DNA of 64,000 nt from Pseudothermotoga hypogea DSM 11164 = NBRC 106472 (GTDB taxonomy: Bacteria > Thermotogota > Thermotogae > Thermotogales > DSM-5069), in contig NZ_CP007141.1 of assembly GCF_000816145.1 (NCBI RefSeq), positions 248,001 to 312,000 on the forward strand. The letters run 5' to 3'. A model generated the notes under the pieces. It saw only the letters and a program-made list of their open reading frames with translations, was not told the DNA's origin and made no database searches. Positions within the stretch are counted from its first letter, which is position 1. Each line of letters opens with the position of its first letter. Made by a program: the position numbers and the translations under genes. This document shows positions 35,106-43,387 of this stretch, piece by piece.

Positions 35106-36064
35106 ACGGTCACCTCGCTCTTCTTGAGTCTTCTCGCAGCTATGACACTGACGACGAACATCGCGGTGAGCAACTTCATGTCGCTTGGTTTGAAGCCGAT
35201 CCGATAACCGTACTTCATCGCGAGTGTCAACAGGATTTGATATACCACTGCACCCACGATGGGAAAGAACAATCCGTATGCAACTTCTCTGGAACCGAAG
35301 ATGATCTCTCCCAGGATCACCGAAGCCAAACACACCACGACCATGCCGGTGCCCATGTTCACATCCGCAAATCCGCTGTACATACTGAACAAAGCCCCCG
35401 ACAAACCCACAAGAAAGTTCGCAACGGTCAGACCCATGAGTGCGAAGAGGTTAGGATTCACACCGAGCACCTTGACGGCAAACCTGTTGCGGCCGTAACC
35501 TCTCAGCATCGTGCCGAGTTCGGTGCGCAAAAAGAGCCAGAACAGGAAACTGATGAACAGAAGCAAGGAAGCGATGAGAATCAGATCATGGCCATCAGCC
35601 TTGTTGTTGAACGGTACTGTCACCGCCTTCATACCCTGACTCTCATACTGCAGATTTCCAATCCCTCCGAGTATGTCGTCCAGGGGAGTTTTTCCAACGA
35701 CCTGTTCATAAGAAAGGATCTTTTCGGTACTGAAACGGGGGATCGGTAGATTCGGAGCGTTCATGACCCTTATCGCGACCGAGTAAAGACCCGTCATCAC
35801 CATGATGGAAGCCAGGAGCGTATGGATTCTGAAACGCGTGCTGATCAAAGCGGTGATGAACCCAGCTGCGCCGGCGGCGAGCGCAGCCAGGAGTGTTGCA
35901 CTTACCCACCCATGACCGGAGCGGAGAAGAACCACCGCGACGGCCCCTCCAACGATGTAGGAACCGTCGGGCGTCAGATCAGGAAGATCAACGAGTCGAA
36001 ACGATATGTAAACACCCATGGCGGCCAGGGCGAGCAGTAATCCCTGTTCGAGGATCGCTATCAT
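35102..36064 (-). CDS. trpY: Tryptophan-type ABC transporter permease (TrpY)
   Basis: A 320-residue branched-chain-type ABC permease with eight to nine helices and the family's conserved segments: RLVDLPDLTPDGSYIVGG near residue 23, LRGYGRNRFAVKVLGVNP near 190, and ANFLVGLSGALFSMYSGFADVNMG near 218. It is one subunit, presumably homodimeric. Overlaps on both sides are ATGA, so the three transporter genes are coupled. Confidence 0.9.
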   Translation of the reverse strand: MIAILEQGLLLALAAMGVYISFRLVDLPDLTPDGSYIVGGAVAVVLLRSGHGWVSATLLAALAAGAAGFITALISTRFRIHTLLASIMVMTGLYSVAIRVMNAPNLPIPRFSTEKILSYEQVVGKTPLDDILGGIGNLQYESQGMKAVTVPFNNKADGHDLILIASLLLFISFLFWLFLRTELGTMLRGYGRNRFAVKVLGVNPNLFALMGLTVANFLVGLSGALFSMYSGFADVNMGTGMVVVCLASVILGEIIFGSREVAYGLFFPIVGAVVYQILLTLAMKYGYRIGFKPSDMKLLTAMFVVSVIAARRLKKSEVTV

Positions 36065-37041
36065 CTTTTCACCTCTTGACCGTTTTGAACGATGATGTCC
36101 GCCCTGTCAATGAGTTCCTGTGGAATACTCACGTTCAACTCTTTCGCCAGATCGAGGTTGATGAAAAGCATCAGCGATTCGGGTCCGAGCAAGTGTGACT
36201 CGAGCTCGCTGGGTTTTTTGCCTTTCAAGATCTCGACAACCAACTTCCCCGTCTCGACTCCCACTTGGAAGTAGTTGAAACCAAAGCCTATCAATCCTCC
36301 TTGACGGGCGATGTCGATGTCGGCAGCCACGATTGGTTTCTTCAATCTGAGAGCTGCCGCTCCTATGGCCTGCATCGAAGAAGCCGCGGTGTTATCGGTT
36401 CCTATGTAGATCACATCGACATCCGGTCCTACGCTGTTCACCGCCGCGACCATTTCGCTCGCGTTGGTACCCGTCATGTCCAAGATGGTGAGTGCGAGCG
36501 ATGGAGCAGCGGCTTTCGCCATGTTGGTGAGCGTAACGGAGTTCGCCTCTCCCGGATTGTAGAGCACCCCTACCTTCTTTGCGTTTGGAAAGACCGCCTT
36601 GATGAGTTTCAGATGGGTCGAGACCGGCACCATGTCAGAGATACCAACAACGTTCGACTCGTTTTTCCCCAACTGCTTGATCAAGCCTGCTCCCACCGGA
36701 TCTGTCACCGCGGAGAAGATCACGGGCCTGTCGGTGATCACTTGAACGCAAGCCTGGGCGCTCGGAGTCGCGATAGCAACAACGATGTCGACTCTCTCAC
36801 TTGCGAACTTTCGTGCGATCGCCGCAGCGTTCTGCACGCTACCTTGGGCGTTCTGTCTGTCGATGACCACGTCAGTGCCGACTTTGAACCCTGCATCCTC
36901 GATTGCCTTGATGATACCGTCGAAAACTGCGTTGAGTGCCGGATGGTCTACGATCTGCGTGATACCGATCTTCACGGTTCCGAAGCTCAGAACTGACACG
37001 ATCAGCAAAGCTACCACGGCGGCTAAAGATTTGCTCAACAT
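36061..37041 (-). CDS. trpX: ABC transporter substrate-binding protein, DUF534/TrpX family
   Basis: A 326-residue exported solute-binding protein with a signal peptide (about residues 1-21; no lipobox Cys). The DUF534 features include KIGITQIVDHPALNAVFDGI near the mature N-terminus, IATPSAQAC, PVIFSAVTDPVGAGL, KVGVLYNPGEANS and DVIYIGTDN. In Firmicutes the trpXYZ genes with such proteins are preceded by tryptophan-specific T-boxes. Here a leader-peptide attenuator takes that place. ATG 37041 is preceded by GGAGGTGTGGGT; a GTG at 37047 is less well spaced. Confidence 0.9.
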   Translation of the reverse strand: MLSKSLAAVVALLIVSVLSFGTVKIGITQIVDHPALNAVFDGIIKAIEDAGFKVGTDVVIDRQNAQGSVQNAAAIARKFASERVDIVVAIATPSAQACVQVITDRPVIFSAVTDPVGAGLIKQLGKNESNVVGISDMVPVSTHLKLIKAVFPNAKKVGVLYNPGEANSVTLTNMAKAAAPSLALTILDMTGTNASEMVAAVNSVGPDVDVIYIGTDNTAASSMQAIGAAALRLKKPIVAADIDIARQGGLIGFGFNYFQVGVETGKLVVEILKGKKPSELESHLLGPESLMLFINLDLAKELNVSIPQELIDRADIIVQNGQEVKR

Positions 37042-37069
37042 ACCCACACCTCCACGCTTTGGATTGTTT

Positions 37070-37102
37070 AAAAAAAGAGGGCATCCTTTTTTGGATGCCC
37101 TC
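37070..37102 (-). terminator. Intrinsic terminator (attenuator) of trpXYZ
   Basis: In the - strand transcript the 5' arm is 37102-37093, the loop is A6 and the 3' arm is 37086-37077. This is a perfect 10-bp stem (GGAUGCCCUC is the 3' copy of the inverted repeat on the + strand), followed by seven U (37076-37070). It ends about 30 nt before the trpX start, so it must be bypassed for expression. Confidence 0.92.
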
Positions 37103-37180
37103 TTCCTTTCTGTTAAGATTCCCCTCTATGTACCAAGTGGTTTGGGGGGAATCCCGGAAGAGGGCTTTCCCCTAAACCAC
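37097..37180 (-). promoter_or_regulatory. Mutually exclusive leader hairpin and antiterminator
   Basis: Hairpin 1 (37180-37137) pairs GUGGUUU-A-GGGGAA, which begins in the Trp codons, with UUCCCC-CC-AAACCAC: 13 pairs around a 1x2 internal loop. Its apical part holds GCCCUCUUCC (37165-37156). That decamer is exactly complementary to GGAAGAGGGC (37106-37097), which includes part of the terminator's 5' arm. A ribosome halted at the Trp codons would open hairpin 1 and favour the antiterminator. Confidence 0.82.
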
Positions 37181-37230
37181 CAATAAGCGTATGCAAATTC
37201 ACCAAACCTGAGATCTTTTTTTACGTCCAT
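37126..37230 (-). CDS. Leader peptide with tandem Trp codons (34 aa)
   Basis: The short frame starts at ATG 37230, about 30 nt after the predicted transcription start, and stops at TAG 37126. Residues 17-18 are Trp-Trp, preceded by Tyr-Ala-Tyr and followed by Phe-Arg-Gly, so a run of aromatic codons (AYAYWWF) ends in two UGG codons. The stop codon falls between hairpin 1 and the terminator, as in classical trp leaders. The upstream bases GGGGG make a modest ribosome site. No function of the peptide itself is implied; its translation rate is the sensor. Confidence 0.85.
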   Translation of the reverse strand: MDVKKDLRFGEFAYAYWWFRGKPSSGIPPKPLGT

Positions 37231-37267
37231 AGTAACCCCCGCTCGCACTGTTTTGATCTTTGCCAAA

Positions 37268-37296
37268 AGTATATCACTCATCCCCGGACGTGTCAA
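37268..37296 (-). promoter_or_regulatory. Promoter of the trp leader-trpXYZ-lysA operon
   Basis: On the - strand TTGACA (37296-37291) is followed after 17 nt by TATACT (37273-37268). This near-consensus pair places the transcript start about 30 nt upstream of the leader peptide. Confidence 0.88.
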
Positions 37297-37359
37297 GCGG
37301 GAAAATTGCTCTTTGCGATCGAAGAAGACTGAAGATGCGTTTTTTGGACCGCAAAAAGG

Positions 37360-37965
37360 TCAGACCAAAGGTTTGATCATTCTGCAGAAGTTCAGGCTAT
37401 GATCTTTCGAGAGTTTCGTCTGGAATTTTTCTACCACTTCAAACCCAAGTTTTCTGTATAAACTCAGAGCGATAGTATTGCTCTCCTCGACCTCGAGAAC
37501 CAGTCTTCTCGATCCAATTTTTTTGGCATCTTCTTCCGCCTTTTCCATCAAAAGTCTGCCGATACCAATTCCTCTGAACCTGGGATACACCGCAAGATTG
37601 CTTATGTAGTAATCACTTTCGGCAAGTTTACAAAGCTCTGCGTTTAATCGGAGCAAAACACGGAAAATTCGAAGCATCTTGAAACCCAGCACTCTGAAAA
37701 ACAAATGGCCCGTTCTGAGATACTCCTTTCGGTGTGTTTCCCAACTGTAGGAAAGTATCATGCCAGCGATCTGTCCATCAATTTCGGCAAAACAGACATG
37801 CTGAAAAGAAAACAGATTTCTTGGTGAGACAAAAAGATTTTTCAAAACTCTCTTCGTATCATCCTTGAACAGCTCAACAAAAAATGGTGCCGAAATCAAG
37901 AAGAGTTCACTGAAGTCGGGCCCATCTTCTGGTTGAGCCTGTCGGAGAGAGAACGATGGATCCAT
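37360..37965 (-). CDS. GNAT-family N-acetyltransferase
   Basis: A 201-residue GNAT protein. The acetyl-CoA binding motif A is YPRFRGIGIGRLLMEKAEEDA near residue 128 (Q/RxxGxG/A seen as RFRGIGIG), preceded by the strand YYISNLAV and followed by SNTIALSLYRKLGFEVVEKF. It resembles RimI-type enzymes but carries an N-terminal 60-residue extension, so the acceptor is unknown. ATG 37965 follows AAGGGGGCGTGAAG. It lies 24 nt downstream of tRNA-Leu on the same strand, with no terminator between, and may be co-transcribed. Confidence 0.88.
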   Translation of the reverse strand: MDPSFSLRQAQPEDGPDFSELFLISAPFFVELFKDDTKRVLKNLFVSPRNLFSFQHVCFAEIDGQIAGMILSYSWETHRKEYLRTGHLFFRVLGFKMLRIFRVLLRLNAELCKLAESDYYISNLAVYPRFRGIGIGRLLMEKAEEDAKKIGSRRLVLEVEESNTIALSLYRKLGFEVVEKFQTKLSKDHSLNFCRMIKPLV

Positions 37966-37989
37966 CTTCACGCCCCCTTGAAACAAAAA

Positions 37990-38080
37990 TGGTGCCGGGG
38001 ATCGGATTCGAACCGACACGGGGCCTCGCCCCAGCGGATTTTAAGTCCGCAGCGTCTGCCTGTTCCGCCACCCCGGCACC
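37990..38080 (-). tRNA. tRNA-Leu (anticodon UAA)
   Basis: A class II tRNA of 91 nt. Acceptor GGTGCCG pairs with CGGCACC, the discriminator is A, the anticodon arm is GCGGA-CTTAAAA-TCCGC, a long variable arm (TGGGGCGAGGCCCCG) is present, and the T arm is GTCGGTTCGAATCCGAT. The 3' CCA is not encoded: the bases after the discriminator are TTT. A TTGACT element with an 18-nt spacer to TAGACT lies directly upstream. Confidence 0.97.
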
Positions 38081-38126
38081 ATAAACAGTCTACAACGTTA
38101 TGGTGATGTCAGTCAAGTGTAGAACC

Positions 38127-39680
38127 TTAGGGCACGCCTATGACCGTGCCTTCCCTCCTCGGATCCGCACCACCATAGATCTTTCCAGTCTCCAGATCGA
38201 TCACTATACTCTGAACACTTCCCATGATTCTCGGTGCATCCGCGATCTTGTGCCCGCGAAGCTCCAGTTCTTTTTTCACGTGTTCGGGTAGACCCGCCTC
38301 CCACTGAACGGTTGGATAGCTCGAACTGAAGATACGAGGTGCGTTTATGGCTTCTTGTACACTCATACCATGATCGATCATGTTCATGATCACCTGCATG
38401 ACGGTGGTTATGATCCTTGCCCCGCCGGGCGAACCGACACTGAAGACAGGTTTGCCATCTTTGAACACGATCGTGGGCGTCATGCTGCTCCTTGGACGCT
38501 TGCCGGGCTGTACCTCGTTGGCACCACCCGGAACAAAGTCGAAGTCCGTCATTTCGTTGTTCAACATGAACCCGTAGCCTGGAACCATGATCCCAGAACC
38601 GAACACGTCCTCGATGGTCGTCGTGCAAGCGACCAAGTTGCCCCATTTGTCTATCACAGTGTAGTGGGTTGTCTGAGATGTCTCGTTTTCGTTGACCATC
38701 GCGAAAACGTTCTTCAACTGGGACGCAGGACAGGTCGGGCTTCCCTCATAGAACCAAGGATCGCCCGCCTTGATGTTGGGATTGGCCTTCTGCCAATCTA
38801 TCAGAGCGCGTCTCTCTTCGATGTACTTCTCGTCGAAATAACCTTTGAAGGGTATCTTCACAAAATCGGAGTCTCCGAGGTACTTTCCCCTGTCTGCGTA
38901 GGCTAATCTCATGGTTTCGATCATCAAATGCAGAGTCTGGGTCGTGTTGTGGCCAAGCGCCTTGATGTCGAATCCTTCAAGTATTTTCAGCATCTGAATG
39001 AGCGTGAGGCCGCCAGAGCTCGGAGGTGGCATGGAGACAATTTCGTAGCCTCTGTAAGTCCCACGGATCGGTTCTCGGAACTTGACTTCGTAGTTTTTCA
39101 AATCTTCCAGAGTCATAGTACCTCCTCTGGCTTGGACAACTTCGACTATCGCTTGAGCTATCTCACCGGTGTAGAAGACATCCACTCCGCGTTCTTTGAT
39201 CAACCTGAAGGTCTTTGCCAGGTCCGGCTGGACCAAGAGTGCCCCTTCTGGCAGAGGTTGACCGTTGGGTGCAAAAACTTGCTTGGCCGCGTCGTTGAAT
39301 TTGTACATGCTATCAACAATGGACTGAGCAAGAACTTTGTTCACCATGATTCCCTTCTCAGCAAGCTCGATTGCTGGTTCAATGACTTGCGCGAGGCTCA
39401 TCGTGCCAAAGTTCTCCAGTGCAGTCGCCACACCCTTCAAAGTGCCAGGTATGCCGACGGCATGCCCAGTCTGAATAGCTGTTCTGAACGGCAGCGGTTT
39501 TCCTTCGGCATCGAGGAACATCGTTGGTTTTGCACCAGCCGGTGCTTGTTCACGATAATCGAGTACGACGATCTTGTTCTCCTTGGCAAGGTAAATCATC
39601 ATGAAGCCTCCGCCACCGATGCCGGACATCATCGGTTCAACGACGTTCAGTGCGAACTGGATCGCCACCGCCGTTCTCAT
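38127..39680 (-). CDS. ggt: Gamma-glutamyltransferase, lacking the usual N-terminal ~70 residues
   Basis: GGT transfers or hydrolyses gamma-glutamyl groups of glutathione-like peptides and matures by self-cleavage. The 517-residue frame has the Arg of the substrate pocket (LDYREQAPAG near residue 43), IPGTLKG, PPPSSGG near 218, the nucleophile Thr337 in QTTHYTV, NEMTDFD and the SPGG-type GSPGGARII. It begins at AVAIQFALNVVEP, deep inside the small subunit. The signal peptide and the helix ending in GGNAVDAA are absent, and the 93 bp before the start cannot encode them. GGGGGG is well placed before ATG 39680. It may be a truncated, cytoplasmic form. Confidence 0.88.
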   Translation of the reverse strand: MRTAVAIQFALNVVEPMMSGIGGGGFMMIYLAKENKIVVLDYREQAPAGAKPTMFLDAEGKPLPFRTAIQTGHAVGIPGTLKGVATALENFGTMSLAQVIEPAIELAEKGIMVNKVLAQSIVDSMYKFNDAAKQVFAPNGQPLPEGALLVQPDLAKTFRLIKERGVDVFYTGEIAQAIVEVVQARGGTMTLEDLKNYEVKFREPIRGTYRGYEIVSMPPPSSGGLTLIQMLKILEGFDIKALGHNTTQTLHLMIETMRLAYADRGKYLGDSDFVKIPFKGYFDEKYIEERRALIDWQKANPNIKAGDPWFYEGSPTCPASQLKNVFAMVNENETSQTTHYTVIDKWGNLVACTTTIEDVFGSGIMVPGYGFMLNNEMTDFDFVPGGANEVQPGKRPRSSMTPTIVFKDGKPVFSVGSPGGARIITTVMQVIMNMIDHGMSVQEAINAPRIFSSSYPTVQWEAGLPEHVKKELELRGHKIADAPRIMGSVQSIVIDLETGKIYGGADPRREGTVIGVP

Positions 39681-39773
39681 CGAAAGTACCCCCCTTGCTG
39701 TGTATTGTACCATGTGTTGTGGTAAGATCATGATGAAATACGTTCAGATCCTCACTACAGGGGGGTGGTGCAA

Positions 39774-41069
39774 GTGAAAAGGAGATTTCTTTGGGTGTTA
39801 CTCTTTGTTCTTGGCACGTTTGTGGTTGCTCAGAGTTCCGGTAACGTTCACGGTACGACCTCTTATGATCCTTTCGCCTACACTCAGCACCCACTGGGAA
39901 CGGTATGGGGTGATCCCTTACCGGACGCACCAGCACTCGCAGCGAGGGGGAAGTTCATGGTAGGTGTGCGAACGCTTCAGCTGTTCAATCCCAACCAAAT
40001 CGACGTGATCAACACTCTCACCAGCGATTCGACGATCGTCTATGACAGACCACTCATCGTTGAAGTGTGGTACCCCGCGATCCTTGAACCTGGACAAGTT
40101 CAGTTGACGATCTACACAGATTTCCTTGGTCGGTCCGATAAGCCTGGCTCGTTGAGACCGTACACGTTCTTGGGACGGGCGACGCGAGACGCGCGTCCAA
40201 ACACCACGGATGGTCCCTATCCACTCGTGGTGGTCTCGCACGGCTATCCAGGTTCACGCTATCTACTCGCGTATCTCTGTGAGAACCTCGCTTCCAAGGG
40301 ATACGTTGTGGCTTCGATCGATCACACCGATTCGACTTACAGGGACGTTGCAAGTTTTGTCAGCACGGTCGTCAATAGATCTCTGGACCAGAGGTTCGTG
40401 GCTCGTGAGATACTCAAAATGCCTATCTGGAAGGATCTCTGCGATCCCAACGCTGTGGGTATCATCGGTTACTCGATGGGAGCTTTCGGGGCGTTGAGAA
40501 CCCTTGGTGCGGGTCTTGAGGAAAACGATATCGTCAAGAGATACTTTGGAAGGTTCACCCCAATGATTGTTGCGAAACCCTCGGATGAACCTGATCCTCT
40601 CTTCAAAGCTGCGGTACTGTTCGCCCCCTGGGGAGGTGCTGTCGGGACGAGTCCCACCGGTGTATGGAACAAGGAGTCACTCGCGAAGATAAACGTTCCA
40701 ACCTTGTGGATCGCAGGTTCTCAAGACGATGTAGCGGGTTACAGAGGTATCGTGAATCTCTTCGAATCCGCCGTTAATTCGAAACGCTATTTGCTCACCT
40801 ACCTAAACGCCCTGCACAACGTGGCACCACATCCTGCACCACCGATCGCAAAGGAATTCGACGATTATTATCGCTTCGCCGATCCAGTTTGGGACATCTG
40901 GAGAATAAACAACATCAACCAACATTTTGTCACTGCATTTTTCGACTATTACCTCAAGCGAGACGAGAATGCCAAAACTTATCTCGAGGTGACACCCACG
41001 AGCTGGCCGGGGTTCAAACCAAGAACGACGGTTGGATTGGAGTTTCTAACTGTCGATCCTCGAGAATGA
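39774..41069 (+). CDS. Exported alpha/beta hydrolase, PAF-acetylhydrolase/dienelactone hydrolase-like
   Basis: A 431-residue protein with a signal peptide (MKRRFLWVLLFVLGTFVVAQS, start GTG 39774, AGGGGGG upstream). The hydrolase core shows the oxyanion segment VVVSHGYPGSRY near 141, the nucleophile elbow GYSMGAFGA near 225, an acid near NVPTLWIAGSQDDVAGY and a His near NALHNVAPH. It resembles the platelet-activating-factor acetylhydrolase group, so a secreted lipase or esterase is likely. It is divergent from ggt, with a 93-bp shared gap. Confidence 0.85.
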   Translation: MKRRFLWVLLFVLGTFVVAQSSGNVHGTTSYDPFAYTQHPLGTVWGDPLPDAPALAARGKFMVGVRTLQLFNPNQIDVINTLTSDSTIVYDRPLIVEVWYPAILEPGQVQLTIYTDFLGRSDKPGSLRPYTFLGRATRDARPNTTDGPYPLVVVSHGYPGSRYLLAYLCENLASKGYVVASIDHTDSTYRDVASFVSTVVNRSLDQRFVAREILKMPIWKDLCDPNAVGIIGYSMGAFGALRTLGAGLEENDIVKRYFGRFTPMIVAKPSDEPDPLFKAAVLFAPWGGAVGTSPTGVWNKESLAKINVPTLWIAGSQDDVAGYRGIVNLFESAVNSKRYLLTYLNALHNVAPHPAPPIAKEFDDYYRFADPVWDIWRINNINQHFVTAFFDYYLKRDENAKTYLEVTPTSWPGFKPRTTVGLEFLTVDPRE

Positions 41070-41201
41070 TGGGTTCTTAAAGTCTGTAAAATCAAGAGCC
41101 GCTGAAACGAGAACAACAGCAGCCCTTACGTTGTGCCACTTTTGGACTGCAAAGGATCGATGTTTGTGTCCAAAGAAGTTTTCTTCAAAGGAACAAAACT
41201 A
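41070..41201. other. Convergent gap, no feature seen
   Basis: The 130 bp between the hydrolase stop and the fliE stop contain no clear hairpin terminator, promoter or ORF. Confidence 0.6.
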
Positions 41202-41495
41202 TCACAACTGCATGCGCATGATCTCTCTGTAAGCTTCGACGATCCTGTTTCGAACTTCTGTGGTGAGTCTCAGCGCGATCGTGGCCTTCTCCGCCTCGAT
41301 GATGACTTCATGGATGTTGCTTATCTTACCCAACGCAAAATCTGAAGCCATCTGCTCGGCGTTCTTCTGAACCTGGTTGACTTTGTCGAAGGCCTCTTTC
41401 AGTATTTCAGCAAAATCAGGAGCTTTCTTCAACGTCTTATCCTGTTGCAGCCTTTGAACGTTGGATGGACCGACCCCGCTGATCCCATCTATCAT
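41202..41495 (-). CDS. fliE: Flagellar hook-basal body protein FliE
   Basis: A 97-residue FliE, which joins the MS ring to the rod. It has the helical segment [19 protein letters not shown] and the conserved C-terminal [20 protein letters not shown]. It is 5 nt after flgC. The flgB-flgC-fliE set is apart from fliFGHI at 12.5-17.1 kb. Confidence 0.95.
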   Translation of the reverse strand: MIDGISGVGPSNVQRLQQDKTLKKAPDFAEILKEAFDKVNQVQKNAEQMASDFALGKISNIHEVIIEAEKATIALRLTTEVRNRIVEAYREIMRMQL

Positions 41496-41500
41496 TCAAA

Positions 41501-41908
41501 TCAACCCCTTCCGATCTGCAACGCACTGTTTATCATCGATTTGGTAACGTTGAAAGCCGAAACGTTCGCCTCATAAGATCTCTGAGCGTTGATGAGATCC
41601 ACCATCTCTCTGAGCACGTTCACATTGGGATAACTCACATAGCCGTTCTCATCGGCGTCCGGGTGCGACGGATCATAAACAAGCCTGAAAGGTGAAGGAT
41701 CTTCTTCTATTCGCACGACCTTCACCGCCGAAGTACGATTCTTGTCTAAAAGGTGCTCGGCGAAGATCGGAACCCTTCTTCTGTAAGGTCCTCCACGCTC
41801 CGTTCTCGTGGTCTCAGAATTCGCTATGTTGCTCGCAATAACGTCGAGCCTTAGACGTTGAGCCGTCATGCCCGAAGCGCTGACGCTGAATATCGTGAAC
41901 TCGCTCAT
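41501..41908 (-). CDS. flgC: Flagellar rod protein FlgC
   Basis: A 135-residue proximal-rod protein with the N-terminal rod motif (SASGMTAQRLRLDVIASNIANSET) and a C-terminal NVNVLREMVDLINAQRSYEAN, which form the coiled-coil arms. It starts at ATG 41908, seven bases after GAGAGG, and lies between flgB and fliE. Confidence 0.96.
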   Translation of the reverse strand: MSEFTIFSVSASGMTAQRLRLDVIASNIANSETTRTERGGPYRRRVPIFAEHLLDKNRTSAVKVVRIEEDPSPFRLVYDPSHPDADENGYVSYPNVNVLREMVDLINAQRSYEANVSAFNVTKSMINSALQIGRG

Positions 41909-41909
41909 A

Positions 41910-42287
41910 TTATACACCTCTCAAAACGGTGTTGTAGTATTCGATGTTCTTGGACATGAGTCTGGCGAGCACCTCGTATCTCAAGCCATTGGCGACCATC
42001 TGTGTGACCTCGTAGTCTACGTCGACACCGTTCTGATCGTTCCTGTAAAAAGCTTGCTTGTCCAATTCGATCCTTGCTCGCGGTAGAGATTGGCTCGAGG
42101 GTATGTGTCTCTCGTGCGTTGTGGCAAGTCTGATCCTCGAGGCTTCCTTGAGCAGTTCTTCGAATACAACGTACTTTCTTTTGTAGCCTGGCGTTTCAGC
42201 GTTCGCTATGTTCTGAGCGTGAACGCTCTGTCTGAGCATCGAAACATCCATCGCAACCTTCAGAGTTTGAAAGTTCGTGTTGAACAT
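41910..42287 (-). CDS. flgB: Flagellar rod protein FlgB
   Basis: A 125-residue proximal-rod protein with the characteristic SMLRQSVHAQNIANAETPGYKRK near residue 16 and the C-terminal NGLRYEVLARLMSKNIEYYNTVLRG. ATG 42287 follows GGGAGGCGGAGC. It is the first gene of the three-gene rod unit and is divergent from sua5. Confidence 0.96.
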   Translation of the reverse strand: MFNTNFQTLKVAMDVSMLRQSVHAQNIANAETPGYKRKYVVFEELLKEASRIRLATTHERHIPSSQSLPRARIELDKQAFYRNDQNGVDVDYEVTQMVANGLRYEVLARLMSKNIEYYNTVLRGV

Positions 42288-42373
42288 GCTCCGCCTCCCG
42301 ATGAACTTTTCTACACGAATGTGCGTCAGTCCTAAGGTAGAATCGACTTGATAAACTGAGAGGGGTGTTCGAG

Positions 42374-43387
42374 TTGAGCATGATACTGAAGGTCGATCCG
42401 ATCAATCCGGCTGCAGAGGTGATGAAACGAGCAGCCGAGGTGATAAAGAAAGGAGGAACTGTCGCATTTCCTACCGAGACAGTCTACGGTCTTGGTGCGA
42501 ACTGTTTCGACAAATCAGCGGTTTTGCGCATATTCGAAATCAAGAGAAGACCGCCGGACAATCCCTTGATCGTGCACGTGTCCAGTTTGGCCCAGCTGGA
42601 TCTACTCATCGACGACAACGTTGAAAGAGCCGAAGCGATCATCGAAAAATTCTGGCCCGGACCGGTGACGCTCATATTCAAGAAGAAGGCTGAGGTTCCG
42701 AAAGAAGTCACCGGAGGTTTGGAAACGGTGGCGGTCAGGATGCCGAGCCATCCCGTGGCGAAGATGCTCATAGACTTGAGCAACGTACCCATCGCCGCAC
42801 CGAGTGCGAATCTTTCGGGTAGGCCAAGTCCGACGAACGCTCAGCACGTCATAGAAGACCTTTACGGAATGGTAGACGTGATCATCGATGCGGGAGAAAC
42901 TCCTTTGGGATTAGAATCTACGGTGATAGACCTTTCCAGAGACAGACCAACCCTGCTCAGGCCTGGACCCGCAACGGTTGAGGAAATACTACGGGTAGTT
43001 CCCGATCTGTACGTACCGGACTTTTTATTCGGGAAAGGTCAGGTCGAAAGACCTCTGTCACCGGGCATGATGTACAGGCACTACGCACCGAACAAACCGA
43101 TCATTCTTGTCTTAGACGAGAACAAGTTGGACATCGTGCTGATGAAATATCCCGACGCACCCATAGTGTGTCCCGAAGAGATGGTGCAGAATTTCTACGG
43201 CAGAAGGATCATCAACATGGGGAAGCTTTCAAAACCTTACACGATCGCGCAGAACCTCTTCAGGGTTCTCAGGTCCCTCGACACGTTAGTTGCTGACGTT
43301 GCCATTGTGGTGGGTTTACCAGAAAGGGGCATACTCTTTTCTGTGATGAACAGGTTGAGGAAGGCTGCGAGTCAGGTGATCGAATAG
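42374..43387 (+). CDS. sua5: L-threonylcarbamoyladenylate synthase (Sua5)
   Basis: Sua5 forms threonylcarbamoyl-AMP for the t6A37 tRNA modification. The 337-residue protein has the YrdC domain (KKGGTVAFPTETVYGLG near residue 26, KRRPPDNPLIVHV, SANLSGRPSPT, GLESTVIDL) and the C-terminal Sua5 domain that distinguishes it from short TsaC, beginning after the SPGMMYRHYAP linker. The start is TTG 42374, eight bases after AGGGG; an ATG at 42380 is the alternative. Confidence 0.93.
   Translation: MSMILKVDPINPAAEVMKRAAEVIKKGGTVAFPTETVYGLGANCFDKSAVLRIFEIKRRPPDNPLIVHVSSLAQLDLLIDDNVERAEAIIEKFWPGPVTLIFKKKAEVPKEVTGGLETVAVRMPSHPVAKMLIDLSNVPIAAPSANLSGRPSPTNAQHVIEDLYGMVDVIIDAGETPLGLESTVIDLSRDRPTLLRPGPATVEEILRVVPDLYVPDFLFGKGQVERPLSPGMMYRHYAPNKPIILVLDENKLDIVLMKYPDAPIVCPEEMVQNFYGRRIINMGKLSKPYTIAQNLFRVLRSLDTLVADVAIVVGLPERGILFSVMNRLRKAASQVIE

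Noticed and set aside
37103-37260. T-box riboswitch upstream of trpX
   Set aside because: There is no T-box consensus (TGGNACCGCG) and no specifier-stem geometry. The short frame with Trp codons and the complementary segments explain the sequence better.
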